A stretch of 64,000 bases of DNA from Desulfogranum marinum (GCF_016918565.1 NZ_JAFFQD010000002.1:62001-126000); one strand, 5' to 3'. Shown: positions 30,710-41,379, numbered from the stretch's first letter. Translations and numbers: made by a program. Notes: generated by a model from the sequence alone, not told the origin.

Positions 30710-31267
30710 ATGGCCAGTGATATTATACAACAAATGAATTCTAAGATGGAAGCAAGCATTGATGCCTTTAAGCGTGAACTGGTTAAGATTAGAACCGGAA
30801 GAGCGTCTTTAGCATTGCTTGACGGGGTTAAAGTTGATGCCTACGGTTCGCAAATGCCAATGGATCAGGTCGGTACACTCACCATTCCAGAATCAAGTAT
30901 GATTGCCATCAAACCGTGGGATCCGCAAATGTTGCCTGCCATCGAAAAAGCAATTCTTGCCTCTGATTTAGGATTGACGCCGGCCAATGACGGCAATGTT
31001 ATCCGCCTTAATATTCCGCCTCTTACTGAAGAACGTCGTAAAGAGCTGGTAAAGCAAGTCAAAAAAATTGGTGAGGAGTTTAAGGTGGCCATCCGTAATG
31101 TACGCCGCGAAGCCAATGACTCTTTAAAAAAGATGAAAAAAGAAAAAGAGATATCTGAAGATGATATGTTTCGTCTTCAGGATGATGCGCAAAAGGCAAC
31201 CGATGATTTTATTAAAGAAGTCGATAAAATCGTCAGCGGTAAAGAGAAAGAGGTTATGGAAGTCTAA
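30710..31267 (+). CDS. frr: Ribosome recycling factor
   Basis: RRF splits post-termination ribosomes with EF-G. The 185-residue protein has KIRTGRASLALLDGVKVDAYG and the C-terminal LRKELVKQ-like helices (ERRKELVKQVKKIGEEFKVAIRNVRR). ATG start with GAGGAG upstream. The 230-base gap before it (30480-30709) is AT-rich with only weak short repeats such as CTCAT/ATGAG; no clear promoter or gene is seen in it. Confidence 0.98.
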   Translation: MASDIIQQMNSKMEASIDAFKRELVKIRTGRASLALLDGVKVDAYGSQMPMDQVGTLTIPESSMIAIKPWDPQMLPAIEKAILASDLGLTPANDGNVIRLNIPPLTEERRKELVKQVKKIGEEFKVAIRNVRREANDSLKKMKKEKEISEDDMFRLQDDAQKATDDFIKEVDKIVSGKEKEVMEV

Positions 31268-31288
31268 TTCCATCCTGAAATTTTAAAA

Positions 31289-32038
31289 GTGACTACTTCA
31301 TCAAAATCGAACCTGGTACCACGCCACATTGCCATCATCATGGACGGCAACGGCAGGTGGGCTGAGCAGCGTAATCGCCCCCGTCTTTTTGGCCATAAAG
31401 CCGGCGTTGACTCAGTGAGAGAAATTGTCGAAGCCTGCCGGGAGCTTGGCGTCGAATATCTCACCCTGTATGCGTTTTCTACAGAAAACTGGAATAGGCC
31501 GCAAAGTGAAGTCTCAGGATTGATGCTTCTTTTGAAAACATATCTAATTGGAGAGCTTAAGAACATGCTCTCCAACGATATTCGATTGCGTTGCCTGGGC
31601 CAACAGGAGCGTCTCCCTCGAGAAGTACGTGAGGTATTGCAACAGACTGTAGAATCAACAGCCTCCTGTCAGACGATGAACCTGAATCTTGCTTTGAGCT
31701 ATGGCGGTAGAATGGAACTTATTCATGCCATCCGGCAACTCGCAGGGAAATGTGTTGACGGCGATTTGCTTCCAGAGGAGATCAATGAACAGGTTCTCTC
31801 GGACCATCTGTATACCGCCGGACAAGTGGACCCGGATCTGGTTATTCGAACTGGTGGCGAGTGTAGACTCTCCAACTTTTTGTTATGGCAGGCATCGTAT
31901 GCTGAGCTTTATTTCACTGATTTGAAATGGCCGGAATTCAAAAAAGAGCAACTCCTCGAAGCCATAGATGTTTTTAACCAAAGGCAGCGAAGGTTTGGTA
32001 AAACCGGAGCGCAACTGGATTTGGGGAATCAGAAATGA
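31289..32038 (+). CDS. uppS: Isoprenyl (undecaprenyl) diphosphate synthase
   Basis: UppS elongates farnesyl diphosphate with isopentenyl units to make the undecaprenyl carrier for cell-wall synthesis. The 249-residue protein has HIAIIMDGNGRWAEQRNRPR near residue 12, with the catalytic Asp, and the C-terminal LVIRTGGECRLSNFLLWQ (Gly-Glu-x-Arg-Leu-Ser). I use the GTG at 31289, 21 bases after frr; no good ribosome site precedes it, so coupling to frr is likely. Its stop overlaps the cdsA start. Confidence 0.96.
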   Translation: MTTSSKSNLVPRHIAIIMDGNGRWAEQRNRPRLFGHKAGVDSVREIVEACRELGVEYLTLYAFSTENWNRPQSEVSGLMLLLKTYLIGELKNMLSNDIRLRCLGQQERLPREVREVLQQTVESTASCQTMNLNLALSYGGRMELIHAIRQLAGKCVDGDLLPEEINEQVLSDHLYTAGQVDPDLVIRTGGECRLSNFLLWQASYAELYFTDLKWPEFKKEQLLEAIDVFNQRQRRFGKTGAQLDLGNQK

Positions 32039-32832
32039 GTCGAGTCCTTCCCGGCGTCTTGATGGCTGCTTGCTGCCTGGCTTTGCTCGCTTGGGGATCT
32101 GTACTTCTTATTCAGACCATCTTTGTGCTGGTTGCGGCTTGCGGTCTGCTTGAATTTTTTCGAATGACATGCCCTTGGCTCAAAGGTCCTACCCTTTGCC
32201 TTACCATTTTGGTCGCTCTTGTTCCTGTCGGTTGTTCTTTTTTCGGTGCTATCGAATATGTTTTAGCAGGGGTTGTTGCCAGCCTTATAGGTACAGTGCT
32301 TATTGTCCTTAAAAAATACACTCACTTTGATAACGTGTATACGTACTTGAGCACCGTATTTTTCGGTACTTTTTATGTCTCTGCATTGCTAGCTCACCTT
32401 TCCCTTCTCAGTGGCGTCGAACATGGCGCATCCTGGCTTATACTTTTGCTTGCACTAACGGCCGGGTCGGATACAGGTGCCTATTATGTAGGCAAGACTT
32501 TTGGTAAGAAAAAACTTCTCCCCACAGTCAGCCCCAAAAAAACCATTGCCGGTGCCATAGGTGGTTTGAGTATCGGTACAGGAGTAGCTGTGCTCATTAT
32601 GCTCCTCTTACCGCTTCAACTCCAGTTAAGTCGCCTTCTCCCTGCTGCTGCTGTGCTTATTGTTATCGGCATGATCGGTGACTTGGCTGAATCCGCCATC
32701 AAGCGATCCTTTCACGTCAAAGACTCAGGTACTATTTTGGCAGGTCATGGTGGTTTTTTGGATCGTATTGACAGTCTTTTGTTCGCCGGTCCGGTACTTT
32801 TTTATTTCGTCTGGTGGGGGTTACTGGGATGA
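32035..32832 (+). CDS. cdsA: Phosphatidate cytidylyltransferase
   Basis: CdsA makes CDP-diacylglycerol from phosphatidate and CTP at the inner membrane. The 265-residue protein is highly hydrophobic with about seven or eight membrane segments. The family signature is at the C-terminal end: [19 protein letters not shown] followed by [13 protein letters not shown] start overlapping the uppS stop by four bases; its own stop overlaps dxr. Confidence 0.96.
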   Translation: MSRVLPGVLMAACCLALLAWGSVLLIQTIFVLVAACGLLEFFRMTCPWLKGPTLCLTILVALVPVGCSFFGAIEYVLAGVVASLIGTVLIVLKKYTHFDNVYTYLSTVFFGTFYVSALLAHLSLLSGVEHGASWLILLLALTAGSDTGAYYVGKTFGKKKLLPTVSPKKTIAGAIGGLSIGTGVAVLIMLLLPLQLQLSRLLPAAAVLIVIGMIGDLAESAIKRSFHVKDSGTILAGHGGFLDRIDSLLFAGPVLFYFVWWGLLG

Positions 32833-33995
32833 AAACAATATCTCTCTTGGGATCGACCGGGTCGATCGGTAAAAACGTACTTGCCGTAGCTCGTCGTTTT
32901 CCTGAGCAATACCGTATAGCTGCACTAACAGCCGGCAGCAATATTCACCTCCTTGCCGAACAGGTTCGTGAATTCCAGCCGGAGCTGGTGTGTATCGGCA
33001 AAGAGGGGCTTGTTGACGATCTGACAGCCCTTTTGCCTGCAGATTTTCAGGGACGGATTATGAGTGGTAATGCCGGCAACTGTGTTGCCGCAGCTCTTGA
33101 TTGCGTAGATATGCTAGTCTCTGCAGTGGTTGGAAGTGTCGGGCTCTTGCCTGCGCTTGCCGCTATCGAAGCAGGTAAAGATATTGGGCTTGCCAACAAG
33201 GAAACTCTGGTTATGGCCGGCAGTCTCATCATGCAGCGGGCAAAAGAAGCGGGCGTTCGGCTTTTTCCCATTGATTCCGAGCACAGTGCCATCTTTCAAG
33301 CACTTGAAGCCGGGAGAAAACAAGATGTTAAAAAGCTCCTTTTAACCGCCTCCGGCGGTCCCTTCAGGCTCCTTGAAAAAGACAAATTGCATAAGGTCAC
33401 CCCGGATCAGGCATTATCCCATCCCAACTGGGACATGGGACGAAAGATTTCCATAGATTCTGCGACACTTATGAACAAGGGGCTGGAGGTAATTGAAGCA
33501 CGCTGGCTGTTTGATGTCACCCCGGACCAGATAGAGGTCGTTGTGCACCCACAGTCAGTGGTTCACTCACTGGTTGAATATCTGGATGGTTCTGTGGTTG
33601 CACAACTAGGTATCCCTGATATGCAGATTCCTATTGCCTATGCTTTGTCTTATCCGGAACGCTTAGATCTCAAACTCTCCCAACTGGACCTCATCCAGTG
33701 CGGCAAGTTAACCTTTGAAGCACCTGATGGTGGCCGTTTTCCTGCCCTGCAGATGGCCTATGATGCCCTCGCAGCAGGAGGGGTGCAACCAGCAGTACTC
33801 AATGCCGCCAATGAGGTTGCCGTAGATGCATTCCTTGATGGACGTATTGGATTTACTGCTATTACCAAGGTTGTGGCCATTGCCCTTCAAGAGGCTGCCT
33901 CTGGAGATGACATGAATCTCGATGCAATTCTCGCCGCCGACCATGAAGCTCGCCAGATAGCTTTGGATGCAATCGATCGCATCTGTAGCTGCTGA
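32829..33995 (+). CDS. dxr: 1-deoxy-D-xylulose-5-phosphate reductoisomerase
   Basis: Dxr is the second enzyme of the MEP isoprenoid pathway, NADPH and metal dependent. The 388-residue protein begins [16 protein letters not shown], with the GSTGSIG nucleotide loop. It has [24 protein letters not shown] and the LTASGGPFR loop. I use ATG 32829, which overlaps the cdsA stop as ATGA, rather than the upstream frame extension. A second pathway gene, ispG, lies three genes later. Confidence 0.97.
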   Translation: MKTISLLGSTGSIGKNVLAVARRFPEQYRIAALTAGSNIHLLAEQVREFQPELVCIGKEGLVDDLTALLPADFQGRIMSGNAGNCVAAALDCVDMLVSAVVGSVGLLPALAAIEAGKDIGLANKETLVMAGSLIMQRAKEAGVRLFPIDSEHSAIFQALEAGRKQDVKKLLLTASGGPFRLLEKDKLHKVTPDQALSHPNWDMGRKISIDSATLMNKGLEVIEARWLFDVTPDQIEVVVHPQSVVHSLVEYLDGSVVAQLGIPDMQIPIAYALSYPERLDLKLSQLDLIQCGKLTFEAPDGGRFPALQMAYDALAAGGVQPAVLNAANEVAVDAFLDGRIGFTAITKVVAIALQEAASGDDMNLDAILAADHEARQIALDAIDRICSC

Positions 33996-34029
33996 TTTTC
34001 AGTACTTATTATTACACACATTTTTCCAT

Positions 34030-35115
34030 ATGAACTCCCTGTTTTCTCTTATACTTGTTCTAGGTATCCTCATTTTTGTTCATGAACTCGGTCATTTCCT
34101 TATTGCAAAGGCATTTGGGGTCAAGGTATTAAAGTTTTCTCTGGGGTTTGGCTCCAAGGTGGTGAGCCGTACCTGGGGGGAAACAGAATACCTTATCAGC
34201 GCTTTTCCTCTAGGCGGGTACGTGAAAATGTATGGTGAACATGTCGGGGACACTGTTAACAATCAAGAACAGCACCGTTCATTTGCTCATAAACCTGTCT
34301 GGCAACGATTCTGCATTGTTTTCGGAGGGCCGTTGTTTAACCTGTTGTTTGCTGTTTTCCTCTTTTTTTGCATGTTTAACTTTATCGGGTTACCGGAATC
34401 GGTTGACACAACGGTGATAGGCGAGGTTTCGGTTGACTCTGCAGCAGAAAAAGCAGGGCTGCAACCGGGGGACGATATCGTTTCAATCAATAGCCGACAG
34501 GTTCAATCATGGATGGATGTATCTGAGTTAATTAAAGCCAGTGGTGGCAATCCGGTGACCCTTGTCGTGAACCGCGAAGGAGAACAGCTGACCATTTCCG
34601 CCCAACCTGCAATGCAACAGGTAAAAAATTTGTTTGGCGAGGAAGTCGGTCAGCGGTATATGCTTGGCATTGTCCGTGACGAGATACTCGAATATACGGA
34701 TGTTTCCTTGCTCGAATCCGGTAAAGCGGCATTCGTACAGACCTGGAACTTATCCTATTTAACCGTTATGGGGATCGTGAAAATGATCCAGCGCATTATT
34801 CCTGCCAGTGAACTTGGCGGCCCTATTCGTATTGCCGAAATTGCAGGCCAGCAACTGGAAGCGGGTTGGATGAATCTTGCTTATTTTATGGGGTTACTCA
34901 GTGTTAATCTTGGGATATTGAATCTACTGCCTATACCTGTTTTAGATGGGGGACATTTGGTTTTTTTAACCCTGGAAGGGATTCGTCGCAAACCACTCGA
35001 TGACCGCACCATGGAAATCAGTCAGAAAATAGGGATTGCTCTGTTGGGAACGTTGATGGTTTTTGTATTTTATAATGACATAGCAAGGATCGTGCAACGT
35101 TGGCTGGCTCCCTGA
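34030..35115 (+). CDS. rseP: Site-2 membrane protease RseP
   Basis: RseP cuts membrane-bound anti-sigma factors and remnant signal peptides in the inner membrane. The 361-residue protein has the metal motif HELGH (His18, Glu19, His22) in its first membrane helix, a single PDZ domain near residues 115-195 ([15 protein letters not shown]) and the C-terminal [12 protein letters not shown] motif. E. coli RseP has two PDZ domains, so this is the shorter form. The start is ATG 34030; the open frame upstream overlaps dxr and is not conserved. Confidence 0.95.
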   Translation: MNSLFSLILVLGILIFVHELGHFLIAKAFGVKVLKFSLGFGSKVVSRTWGETEYLISAFPLGGYVKMYGEHVGDTVNNQEQHRSFAHKPVWQRFCIVFGGPLFNLLFAVFLFFCMFNFIGLPESVDTTVIGEVSVDSAAEKAGLQPGDDIVSINSRQVQSWMDVSELIKASGGNPVTLVVNREGEQLTISAQPAMQQVKNLFGEEVGQRYMLGIVRDEILEYTDVSLLESGKAAFVQTWNLSYLTVMGIVKMIQRIIPASELGGPIRIAEIAGQQLEAGWMNLAYFMGLLSVNLGILNLLPIPVLDGGHLVFLTLEGIRRKPLDDRTMEISQKIGIALLGTLMVFVFYNDIARIVQRWLAP

Positions 35116-35822
35116 TTCTTTCCATCGAAACAGCCACCGGATGTGGCAGTGTTGCTTTAACATCCGGGAATATCTATGAAGGCCGTCTGGTAACCGAGTG
35201 TACCCATCGTCCTGATATTACCCATTCAAGACGCTTACTGGGAAGTATACAGCAGATAATGGTGACTGCAGAGGTCACTTGGGACCAACTCGACGCCGTA
35301 GCCGTCAGTTACGGACCAGGTTCCTTTACCGGGCTTCGCATAGGTATGGCTGCTGCTAAAGGGATAGCGATGGCCGCTGATATCCCGGTACTTGGAGTTG
35401 CCTCACTGGATGGACTCGCGGTGCAGTGTATGGAAACGACCAAACAGGTCTGCTGTGTTCTTGATGCACGGAAGGGACAAGTTTATAGCGCTTTTTACAG
35501 GTATGATTCCATGACACGAAGCATGCAACGACAAGGGGCAATCGAGGCCTTGACGCCCGAGGAACTGATGTTGCGGATTGACCAGCCCACTGTTTTAGGG
35601 GGGCCGGGGGGAAAACCGTATCAGGATCTATTTCTCTCCAAACCTATGGTGGAAGTGTTGCCTGATACATGTATACAGCCGAGAGCCTCATTCATTGGGT
35701 TTCTCGGGGCCGAACAGCTTCAAAAAGGTGATATTCCTCCTCCAGATACGCTGACCCCATTGTATACTCGTGCGTCAGAGGCGGAAATAAATACCCAAAA
35801 AAAGAAAACCGGCAACCATTGA
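35100..35822 (+). CDS. tsaB: tRNA threonylcarbamoyladenosine synthesis protein TsaB
   Basis: TsaB is the inactive ASKHA-fold partner that supports TsaD in making t6A37 on tRNAs. The 240-residue protein begins with [16 protein letters not shown] and contains [20 protein letters not shown] near residues 62-81, the classical TsaB block. The start is TTG 35100, inside the end of rseP by 16 bases, with AAGGA ten bases upstream; the exact start is less sure than the identity. Confidence 0.93.
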   Translation: MAGSLILSIETATGCGSVALTSGNIYEGRLVTECTHRPDITHSRRLLGSIQQIMVTAEVTWDQLDAVAVSYGPGSFTGLRIGMAAAKGIAMAADIPVLGVASLDGLAVQCMETTKQVCCVLDARKGQVYSAFYRYDSMTRSMQRQGAIEALTPEELMLRIDQPTVLGGPGGKPYQDLFLSKPMVEVLPDTCIQPRASFIGFLGAEQLQKGDIPPPDTLTPLYTRASEAEINTQKKKTGNH

Positions 35823-35849
35823 GCCCCTTTAGTTAAAAGGCTGTACCCT

Positions 35850-36938
35850 ATGATTATCCGTAAAAAAACTCGTCAGATACATGTTGGTAATGTTGCCATT
35901 GGTGGTGACGCGCCCATCGTGGTCCAGTCGATGACCAATACAGACACCGCTGACGTGGAGTCAACCGTAGAGCAGATTCACCGTTTGCAAGATGTCGGTT
36001 GTGAGCTGATACGAGTGGCAGTTCCTGATGTCGATGCTGCCCGCGCTATTACCGAAATTCGTTCGCGGATTGCCATTCCTTTGATTGCAGATATCCATTT
36101 TGATTCCCGGCTGGCTGTCGAGGCACTTGAGCACGGTGCTCAGGCTATCCGAATTAATCCCGGCAACTTGGGAGGGGAAGACAAATTAGCCAGGGTTGTC
36201 GATGCCGCTAAATTGCATGGGGTTTCCATCAGGGTAGGAGTTAATTCAGGCTCCATTGAAAAAGATCTTCTCCAGCAATACGGATACCCGACCCCGGAAA
36301 AACCTGATGCCCTTATTCAGAGCGCATTGAGAAATGTCGCTCTTCTGGAAAAACATCGTTTTTTTGATCTGAAAATTTCCATAAAATCATCAGATACCTT
36401 GACAACTATCGCTGGTTACCAGCAGCTTGCTGCCGTCACTGACTACCCGTTACATGTTGGAGTGACAGAGGCAGGAGGTTTAATACCCGGGACCGTGAAA
36501 TCAAGTGTTGCCTTAGGGATTCTTTTTTACGATGGTATTGGTGATACCTTTCGCGTGTCATTAACCCGTGATCCGATTGAAGAAATCAAGGTCGGTTACG
36601 AACTGCTTCGTTCGCTCCGTATCCGTGAACGAGGTCCGGAAATGATCTCTTGTCCAACCTGTGGCCGTACCCGGATAGATTTGTTCAGTCTTGCCGAAAA
36701 AGTAGAGCAGCACCTGCAGACCATGGAGAGTAACCTGAAGGTTGCTGTGATGGGATGTGTGGTCAACGGACCGGGGGAAGCAAAAGAAGCTGATATCGGC
36801 ATTGCCGGTGGAAATGGGGTAGGTATCATTTTTAAAAAAGGCGAAATTTTAAAGAAATTACCGGAAAAAGAACTACTCCCTGTCTTTTTAGAAGAGCTTG
36901 ATAAAATGGAACAGGAACGAAAACAAAAACAAGGTTGA
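35850..36938 (+). CDS. ispG: 4-hydroxy-3-methylbut-2-en-1-yl diphosphate synthase
   Basis: IspG performs the penultimate step of the MEP pathway using a 4Fe-4S cluster. The 362-residue protein has the TIM-barrel N-terminal domain (VQSMTNTDTADVESTVEQI, LIADIHFD) and the cluster-binding region CPTCGRTRID and MGCVVNGPGEA, giving three conserved cysteines. ATG start. It is the bacterial short form without the plant insertion. Confidence 0.97.
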   Translation: MIIRKKTRQIHVGNVAIGGDAPIVVQSMTNTDTADVESTVEQIHRLQDVGCELIRVAVPDVDAARAITEIRSRIAIPLIADIHFDSRLAVEALEHGAQAIRINPGNLGGEDKLARVVDAAKLHGVSIRVGVNSGSIEKDLLQQYGYPTPEKPDALIQSALRNVALLEKHRFFDLKISIKSSDTLTTIAGYQQLAAVTDYPLHVGVTEAGGLIPGTVKSSVALGILFYDGIGDTFRVSLTRDPIEEIKVGYELLRSLRIRERGPEMISCPTCGRTRIDLFSLAEKVEQHLQTMESNLKVAVMGCVVNGPGEAKEADIGIAGGNGVGIIFKKGEILKKLPEKELLPVFLEELDKMEQERKQKQG

Positions 36939-37007
36939 ACTGGTTCCTGACCCAAAAAGAATTTTTATATTTGTTGCTTGAACACCACCTAGTCCGGAGA
37001 ACAATCC

Positions 37008-38723
37008 ATGAGATATTCACAACTGTTATTGCCCACAACCAAGGAAACACCTGCTGAAGCTGAAGTCGTCAGCCACCAGTTACTGTTACGCGGGGGCTTT
37101 ATCCGTAAATTAACCTCAGGAATGTATACGTATTTGCCGCTGGGGCTCCTTGTTCTCCAGAAGGTAACTGAAATTGTTCGCCAGGAGATGAACAATGCTG
37201 GAGCACAGGAAATACTGATGCCCATGGTCCAGCCCGGTGATTTATGGAAGGAATCCGGCCGATGGAAAAAATATGGGCCCGAATTGCTCCGCTTTCAGGA
37301 TCGCCATGCGCGGGATTACTGCCTTGGTCCCACCCACGAGGAAGTCGTTACTGATATTGCCCGCAAAGAGCTGCACTCGTATAAACAACTCCCGGTGAAT
37401 TTGTATCAGATTCAGACAAAATTCAGGGACGAAATCAGACCCCGATTCGGTTTGATGCGGGGCCGTGAATTTGTAATGAAGGACGCCTATTCTTTTGATG
37501 TGGATGATGACGCGGCCAGTAAAAGTTATGAAATCATGCGTGATGCTTACTACCGCGTCTTTGAGCGGTGCGGCCTCGATTTTCGGGCTGTGGAGGCAGA
37601 TTCAGGTTCCATCGGGGGGTCTTATTCCCATGAATTTATGGTCCTGGCAGATACCGGTGAGGATACGCTGGTCACCTGCAAGTCATGCAGCTATGCGGCC
37701 AATGTGGAAAAGGCAGCCATTGCCCCGCCTGCAGAAGAAGCCGTCATTGTCCAAGATCTTCCCCAGATGGAAAAAGTAGCAACTCCTGGAACCAAGAAAG
37801 TCGATCGTGTAGCTGAACTATTGCAAATTAGTGCCAAGGATATTGTGAAAACAATGTTTTACCTTGCCGATGACGTGGTGGTTGCAGCCCTTGTAAGGGG
37901 AGATCGAGTGGTACAGAGCGTTAAATTGAAAAATCTGTTAGATGCCGACGACGTGGAACCGGTTGCCGAAGAAGAGGTCTGGTCGCGGACTAAATTGCCT
38001 GCCGGCTATCTTGGGCCGGTTGGACTGGAGATGAAGGTGGTGGCTGATCATGAGATTATGGGAATGGCAAGCTGTGTGACGGGTGCCAATGAAAAAGGAC
38101 ATCACTTGCAAGGGGTGGTCCCCGGGCGTGATTTTACCCCTGATATTGTAGGCGACCTTCGCCAGATAACCACCGAGGATAATTGTCCGCTTTGCGGGGG
38201 TGCTTTGGGATTGACCGAAGGAATAGAGGTCGGCCATATTTTTAAGCTGGGTACGGGGTACTCCGAATCCATGAACGCCACCTTCCAGGATAACGAAGGA
38301 GGTGAACAGCATTTTGTGATGGGGTGTTACGGTATCGGAGTTAGTCGTGTCGTAGCTGCAGCCATAGAACAAAATCATGACCGGAATGGGATTATCTTTC
38401 CTGTTCCCATGGCTCCCTTTCAGGTAATTGTCCTTAACCTCAGTCTCAAGAATGAGGGGACTTGCAAAGCAGCCGAAGACCTGTATCTTAACCTCAAACA
38501 GCAGGGATATGATGTCTTGTACGATGATCGTGATGAAAGACCTGGTTCTAAGTTCAAGGATGCAGATCTAATAGGTATCCCTTTCCGAGTGACAGTAGGC
38601 AAGACCTATGAAAAAAATGGTGAGGTCGAGGTCCTTATCCGTAAGGACGGAACAACTGCAGCCATACCCTATCCTGAGGCTGCCGAGTATGTTGGCCAAC
38701 TTATTCAAAAGGGCCTGACTTGA
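37008..38723 (+). CDS. proS: Prolyl-tRNA synthetase
   Basis: ProS charges tRNA-Pro. The 571-residue protein is the bacterial type with an insertion editing domain: catalytic motifs in the first 230 residues (GPTHEEVVTDIA, FRDEIRPRFGLMRGREF), the editing insertion at about residues 235-400, motif 3 near residue 430 (GCYGIGVSRVVAA) and a C-terminal anticodon-binding domain. ATG start with CCGGAG upstream. Its position between ispG and the RSH gene fits many delta-proteobacteria. Confidence 0.97.
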   Translation: MRYSQLLLPTTKETPAEAEVVSHQLLLRGGFIRKLTSGMYTYLPLGLLVLQKVTEIVRQEMNNAGAQEILMPMVQPGDLWKESGRWKKYGPELLRFQDRHARDYCLGPTHEEVVTDIARKELHSYKQLPVNLYQIQTKFRDEIRPRFGLMRGREFVMKDAYSFDVDDDAASKSYEIMRDAYYRVFERCGLDFRAVEADSGSIGGSYSHEFMVLADTGEDTLVTCKSCSYAANVEKAAIAPPAEEAVIVQDLPQMEKVATPGTKKVDRVAELLQISAKDIVKTMFYLADDVVVAALVRGDRVVQSVKLKNLLDADDVEPVAEEEVWSRTKLPAGYLGPVGLEMKVVADHEIMGMASCVTGANEKGHHLQGVVPGRDFTPDIVGDLRQITTEDNCPLCGGALGLTEGIEVGHIFKLGTGYSESMNATFQDNEGGEQHFVMGCYGIGVSRVVAAAIEQNHDRNGIIFPVPMAPFQVIVLNLSLKNEGTCKAAEDLYLNLKQQGYDVLYDDRDERPGSKFKDADLIGIPFRVTVGKTYEKNGEVEVLIRKDGTTAAIPYPEAAEYVGQLIQKGLT

Positions 38724-38745
38724 GTTTTATCACAGGGGAGGGAGC

Positions 38746-40908
38746 ATGACCAATATCAATAACCTACTTTCACTCACTGCCGGTTATCTGCACGATGTAG
38801 ACCTGACTCCGCTGAAAAACGCCTATGCGTTTATCTGCGAACGGCATGGGGACCAGAAACATGCCTCTGGAGAGCCCTACATACAGCACCTGGTTGAAGT
38901 CGCATCCAGCCTGGCAGCGATGAAATTGGACCTTGATACGGTCGTTGCCGGATTGCTCCATGGGACCTTAAAGGAAGAAGTCGCTACTCTGGCGGAATTG
39001 GAAAAAAAGTTTGGTCAAGATGTCGCACATATAGTTGATGGCGCTACCAGAATTACCCACGTACGGTATAATTCAAAACTTGCCCATCAGGCGGAGAATA
39101 TCCGTAAGCTGCTGCTGGCCATAGGGGCAGATATACGGGTACTGCTGGTTAAACTTGCAGATCGTCTGCAGGACATGCTGATCATGGATTCCGTAGACGA
39201 GGAAATACGTCGTCACAAGGCCCGTGAGACCATGGATCTGTATGCGCCTCTTGCCAGTCGTCTCGGGATTGAATGGCTGAAGCGCGAGCTGGAAGACCTG
39301 GCTTTCAAATATCTTTTTCCTGCCGAGTATGAAGACCTTACCAGGCATCTGGAAAGTACTTTTGAAGAGCGACAAGCCTATGTAACAGAGGTTATCAATA
39401 TCCTCTACGACAAGCTGAAGCATAATCGGGTATATCCTGTCCGGATTATTGGACGTCCCAAGCACATTTATTCTATTTATAAAAAGCTTGTTGTGCAGAA
39501 AATACCACTGGAGAGGGTGTACGACAAGGTTGCCTTCCGTATCATTGTCCGCACAGTGAAGGAGTGCTATGAAACACTCGGTACCGTGCATGGTGAATGG
39601 ACGCCGGTCCCCGGCCGGATTAAAGATTTTGTCAGCGCACCAAAATCCAATAATTACCAATCATTGCACACAACCGTAGCTGGTCCCCATGGGCATTTTA
39701 TCGAGATCCAGATTCGTACCGAAGAGATGGATAAGGTCGCCCAGGAAGGTGTTGCTGCCCATTGGGCTTATAAAGAAGGGCAAAAGATTTCAGGTAGCGA
39801 TGCTCGGCTTTTCCAGGATCTGAAAAAGTTGGTGCAAACGCTGCAAGATGTTGAGGATCCAGGCGAATTTATGGAATCCGTTCGCGGGGAACTGTTTGAG
39901 CCTGATGTCTATGCATTGACACCCACCGGAGAGGTGCGCGAGCTCCCTCGTGGCTCTACCCCCATTGATTTTGCCTATGCAATCCACACCGCAGTGGGAG
40001 ATACCTGTGTTGGTGCGAAAGTAAACGGGCAGATGGTCCAGCTGAAACAGGAACTGCAAAGTGGTGATATCGTAGAGATATTAACCAAGAAAGAGCAACA
40101 TCCAAAGCGCGCCTGGCTACAGATTGTTAAAACATCACGGGCAAAAACAAGAATACGACAGTGGCTACGACGTGAAGAGCGAGAACGTTCTCTCAAGCTT
40201 GGTCGTGAAATTTGTGAAAAAGAACTCAGGAAATATAATATTTCCATCCGTGGATTGGTTAAAGGTGGTCATCTGCGTCTGCTTTTAAAAGATCTGCGTT
40301 GTATCTCCCTTGATGACCTGATGATCAAGGTCGGCTCAGGCGGCATTACCATACCCCAGTTGGTACGATCCCTTCAACCAGAGGAGTTTCGAGAGGCTGA
40401 AGAGAAGCGCAGAGAAGCGGAAATGCTTGAGCGTACCCGTCGGGCAGAGGAAAACAGAGCACAGACACCCGCAAAGGAATCGATCGATATTGATGGTGTA
40501 GATGACATGCTGGTTAAAATCAGCCAGTGTTGTCGTCCTATTCCTGGTGATAATATTATGGGCTTTATAACCACAGGTTCCGGCATTTCTATTCATCGCG
40601 CAGATTGCCCCAATCTTCGTGCCACTGATCCCTCCCGTTGGATAGATGTGAGTTGGTCAGGAGCGTTAAAAACCACGCATCGCACGGAACTTTTCATCAA
40701 AGCGGAAAACAGGAAAAGTATTCTCGCTGAGGTGAGTGGTACTATTAGTTCTGATGATGCTGATATTGTTGAATTGACCGCCCGGACAAATGTAGAAAAT
40801 ATTGCTGAGATCAAGGTAGTCATTGAGATTGTAGATCTCAAGCAGTTGCAGATATTACAACAGCATCTACAACAAATGCCTGAAGTGATCGAGGTTCGCA
40901 GGGTTTGA
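38746..40908 (+). CDS. RelA/SpoT-family (p)ppGpp synthetase with damaged hydrolase site
   Basis: A 720-residue long RSH protein: hydrolase-like HD domain (about 25-180), synthetase domain (230-345), TGS (about 385-445) and C-terminal ACT (about 645-720). The synthetase keeps its key residues: Asp260 in YDKVAFR, RIKD at 291-294 and Glu320 in EIQIRT. The hydrolase half does not. The usual HDxxED reads HGTLKE at residues 72-77, and the usual LADRxHNM reads LADRLQDM at 137-144. I infer a synthesis-only RelA-like enzyme with a SpoT-type RxKD loop. ATG start with GGGAGG upstream, 22 bases after proS. Confidence 0.92.
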   Translation: MTNINNLLSLTAGYLHDVDLTPLKNAYAFICERHGDQKHASGEPYIQHLVEVASSLAAMKLDLDTVVAGLLHGTLKEEVATLAELEKKFGQDVAHIVDGATRITHVRYNSKLAHQAENIRKLLLAIGADIRVLLVKLADRLQDMLIMDSVDEEIRRHKARETMDLYAPLASRLGIEWLKRELEDLAFKYLFPAEYEDLTRHLESTFEERQAYVTEVINILYDKLKHNRVYPVRIIGRPKHIYSIYKKLVVQKIPLERVYDKVAFRIIVRTVKECYETLGTVHGEWTPVPGRIKDFVSAPKSNNYQSLHTTVAGPHGHFIEIQIRTEEMDKVAQEGVAAHWAYKEGQKISGSDARLFQDLKKLVQTLQDVEDPGEFMESVRGELFEPDVYALTPTGEVRELPRGSTPIDFAYAIHTAVGDTCVGAKVNGQMVQLKQELQSGDIVEILTKKEQHPKRAWLQIVKTSRAKTRIRQWLRREERERSLKLGREICEKELRKYNISIRGLVKGGHLRLLLKDLRCISLDDLMIKVGSGGITIPQLVRSLQPEEFREAEEKRREAEMLERTRRAEENRAQTPAKESIDIDGVDDMLVKISQCCRPIPGDNIMGFITTGSGISIHRADCPNLRATDPSRWIDVSWSGALKTTHRTELFIKAENRKSILAEVSGTISSDDADIVELTARTNVENIAEIKVVIEIVDLKQLQILQQHLQQMPEVIEVRRV

Positions 40909-40926
40909 TAACCGGCCTTTTTGAGT

Positions 40927-41379
40927 ATGGCTTTTACAGTAATCTGCGAAGTTTGCGGCAACTCTATTAAACCGACGGATAGTATCTGTCTTTTTTGTCA
41001 AACTCCCTGCGTTGTTTTGACAAAACAAACCGGCGGGGTGCTGCATCGCATTATTAATTTGGAAAAGGGAATGCCGCTTGTTGAGCAGGCACTTGAACGG
41101 CTGCGCAACGAGCTTTTTTTCAGCGGGCGACAAGGGATAAAGGTTATTACCTTGATCCATGGATATGGCTCTTCCGGCAAGGGTGGCGGCATTCGGCGTG
41201 AGGTTCGTCAGTATCTCAGATACCTTCAACATCAGCACCAGATTAATGATATGATTCCAGGGGAAGATTTTTCCCGCAACTCCGGCCGTGGCCGCCAGTT
41301 GCTCCGCCGCTTTCCCTTTCTTGCCGACCATCGCGATCTCAATCGAGCTAACCCGGGGGTAACTCTGGTCATCTTGTAG
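40927..41379 (+). CDS. Zinc-ribbon protein with partial Smr-like domain
   Basis: A 150-residue protein. Four cysteine positions near the N-terminus ([18 protein letters not shown]) look like a zinc ribbon. The middle and C-terminal parts resemble the second half of a Smr/MutS2 nuclease domain: [20 protein letters not shown], with the H-G-x-G core, and a final NPGVTLVIL strand. The first Smr motif (LDLHG) is not visible, and 40 residues separate the two matching blocks. The start is ATG 40927, 18 bases after the RSH stop and without a ribosome site, so coupled translation is likely. Function unknown. Confidence 0.7.
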   Translation: MAFTVICEVCGNSIKPTDSICLFCQTPCVVLTKQTGGVLHRIINLEKGMPLVEQALERLRNELFFSGRQGIKVITLIHGYGSSGKGGGIRREVRQYLRYLQHQHQINDMIPGEDFSRNSGRGRQLLRRFPFLADHRDLNRANPGVTLVIL

